Shown piece after piece: positions 63,991 to 64,000 of a stretch of 64,000 nt of DNA. The DNA is from Candidatus Aquiluna sp. XM-24bin5 (GTDB taxonomy: Bacteria > Actinomycetota > Actinomycetia > Actinomycetales > Microbacteriaceae), in assembly GCA_003149555.1 (NCBI GenBank), contig QCWE01000001.1, forward strand, positions 832,546 through 896,545, given 5' to 3'. Both the position numbers and the translations under genes were made by a program. The notes under the pieces were generated by a model. The model made no database searches. It was not told where the DNA came from and saw only the letters and a list, made by a program, of their open reading frames with translations. Within the stretch, counting starts at the first letter, position 1. Each line of letters starts with the position of its first letter.

Positions 63991-64000
63991 TCGCTCACCG

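Overview
The window reads as a chromosomal segment of a streamlined Actinomycetota bacterium, most likely Microbacteriaceae and close to the small freshwater 'Luna' lineages (Aquiluna/Rhodoluna type). That placement is inference from gene content: the tRNA-Trp-secE-nusG-rplKA block beside hadA-hadB-murB, a menaquinone pathway with an actinobacterial gene set, ccdA-resB-ccsB, a DUF4229 protein, FprA-type reductase and a class Ib nrdHIEF operon. Base composition is moderate and intergenic space is minimal. I see no transposase, integrase, phage gene or CRISPR array.

Layout. 1-560: start of a Tat-exported protein and a PCu(A)C copper-chaperone lipoprotein. 865-4760: nrdHIEF, ending in a 15-codon cysteine-rich micro-ORF and a strong terminator. 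4774-5610: ZIP metal transporter. 5607-17591: one 12-kb gene for a 3994-residue secreted repeat protein. 17737-18790: rplJ-rplL with an L10 leader and attenuator. 18806-25700: DEAD helicase, glutaredoxin, HAD phosphatase, unknown membrane protein, PfkB kinase and a two-component system. 25784-27370: TM0106-type nuclease. 27350-29821: rplA, rplK, nusG, secE, tRNA-Trp. 30037-33274: aminotransferase, murB, hadB, hadA, tRNA-Met and tRNA-Thr. 33301-42588: maltodextrin locus (amylase, malG, malF, malE, and two divergent alpha-glucosidases), whose LacI-type regulator probably is the gene at 46498. 42585-46413: MMPL transporter, MhqD/MhqO-like pair, tRNA-Tyr. 46498-53745: LacI regulator, yajQ, manA, MFS, fprA, polyprenyl synthase, menG and a small membrane protein. 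53839-60950: menF, menD, menA, menE, menB, menC. 60939-64000: ccsB, resB, ccdA.

How the genes work together. The men genes plus menG and the prenyl synthase make menaquinone; ccdA-resB-ccsB mature cytochrome c for the same respiratory chain. The mal genes import and hydrolyse maltodextrins; no ATPase (malK/msiK) gene is present, so it must lie elsewhere. Three near-identical operators (TGTAAACGNTTACA type) tie the LacI gene to the mal locus and to itself.

Architecture stands out. At least 15 genes have a TANNNT hexamer, usually TAGNCT, exactly 6-7 nt before the start codon, the signature of leaderless transcription. Two divergent pairs overlap their -10 hexamers. At two sites the upstream gene's TAG stop is the first half of the next gene's -10. 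All nine convergent gene pairs overlap at their 3' ends, five of them by exactly 4 nt through interlocked stop codons.
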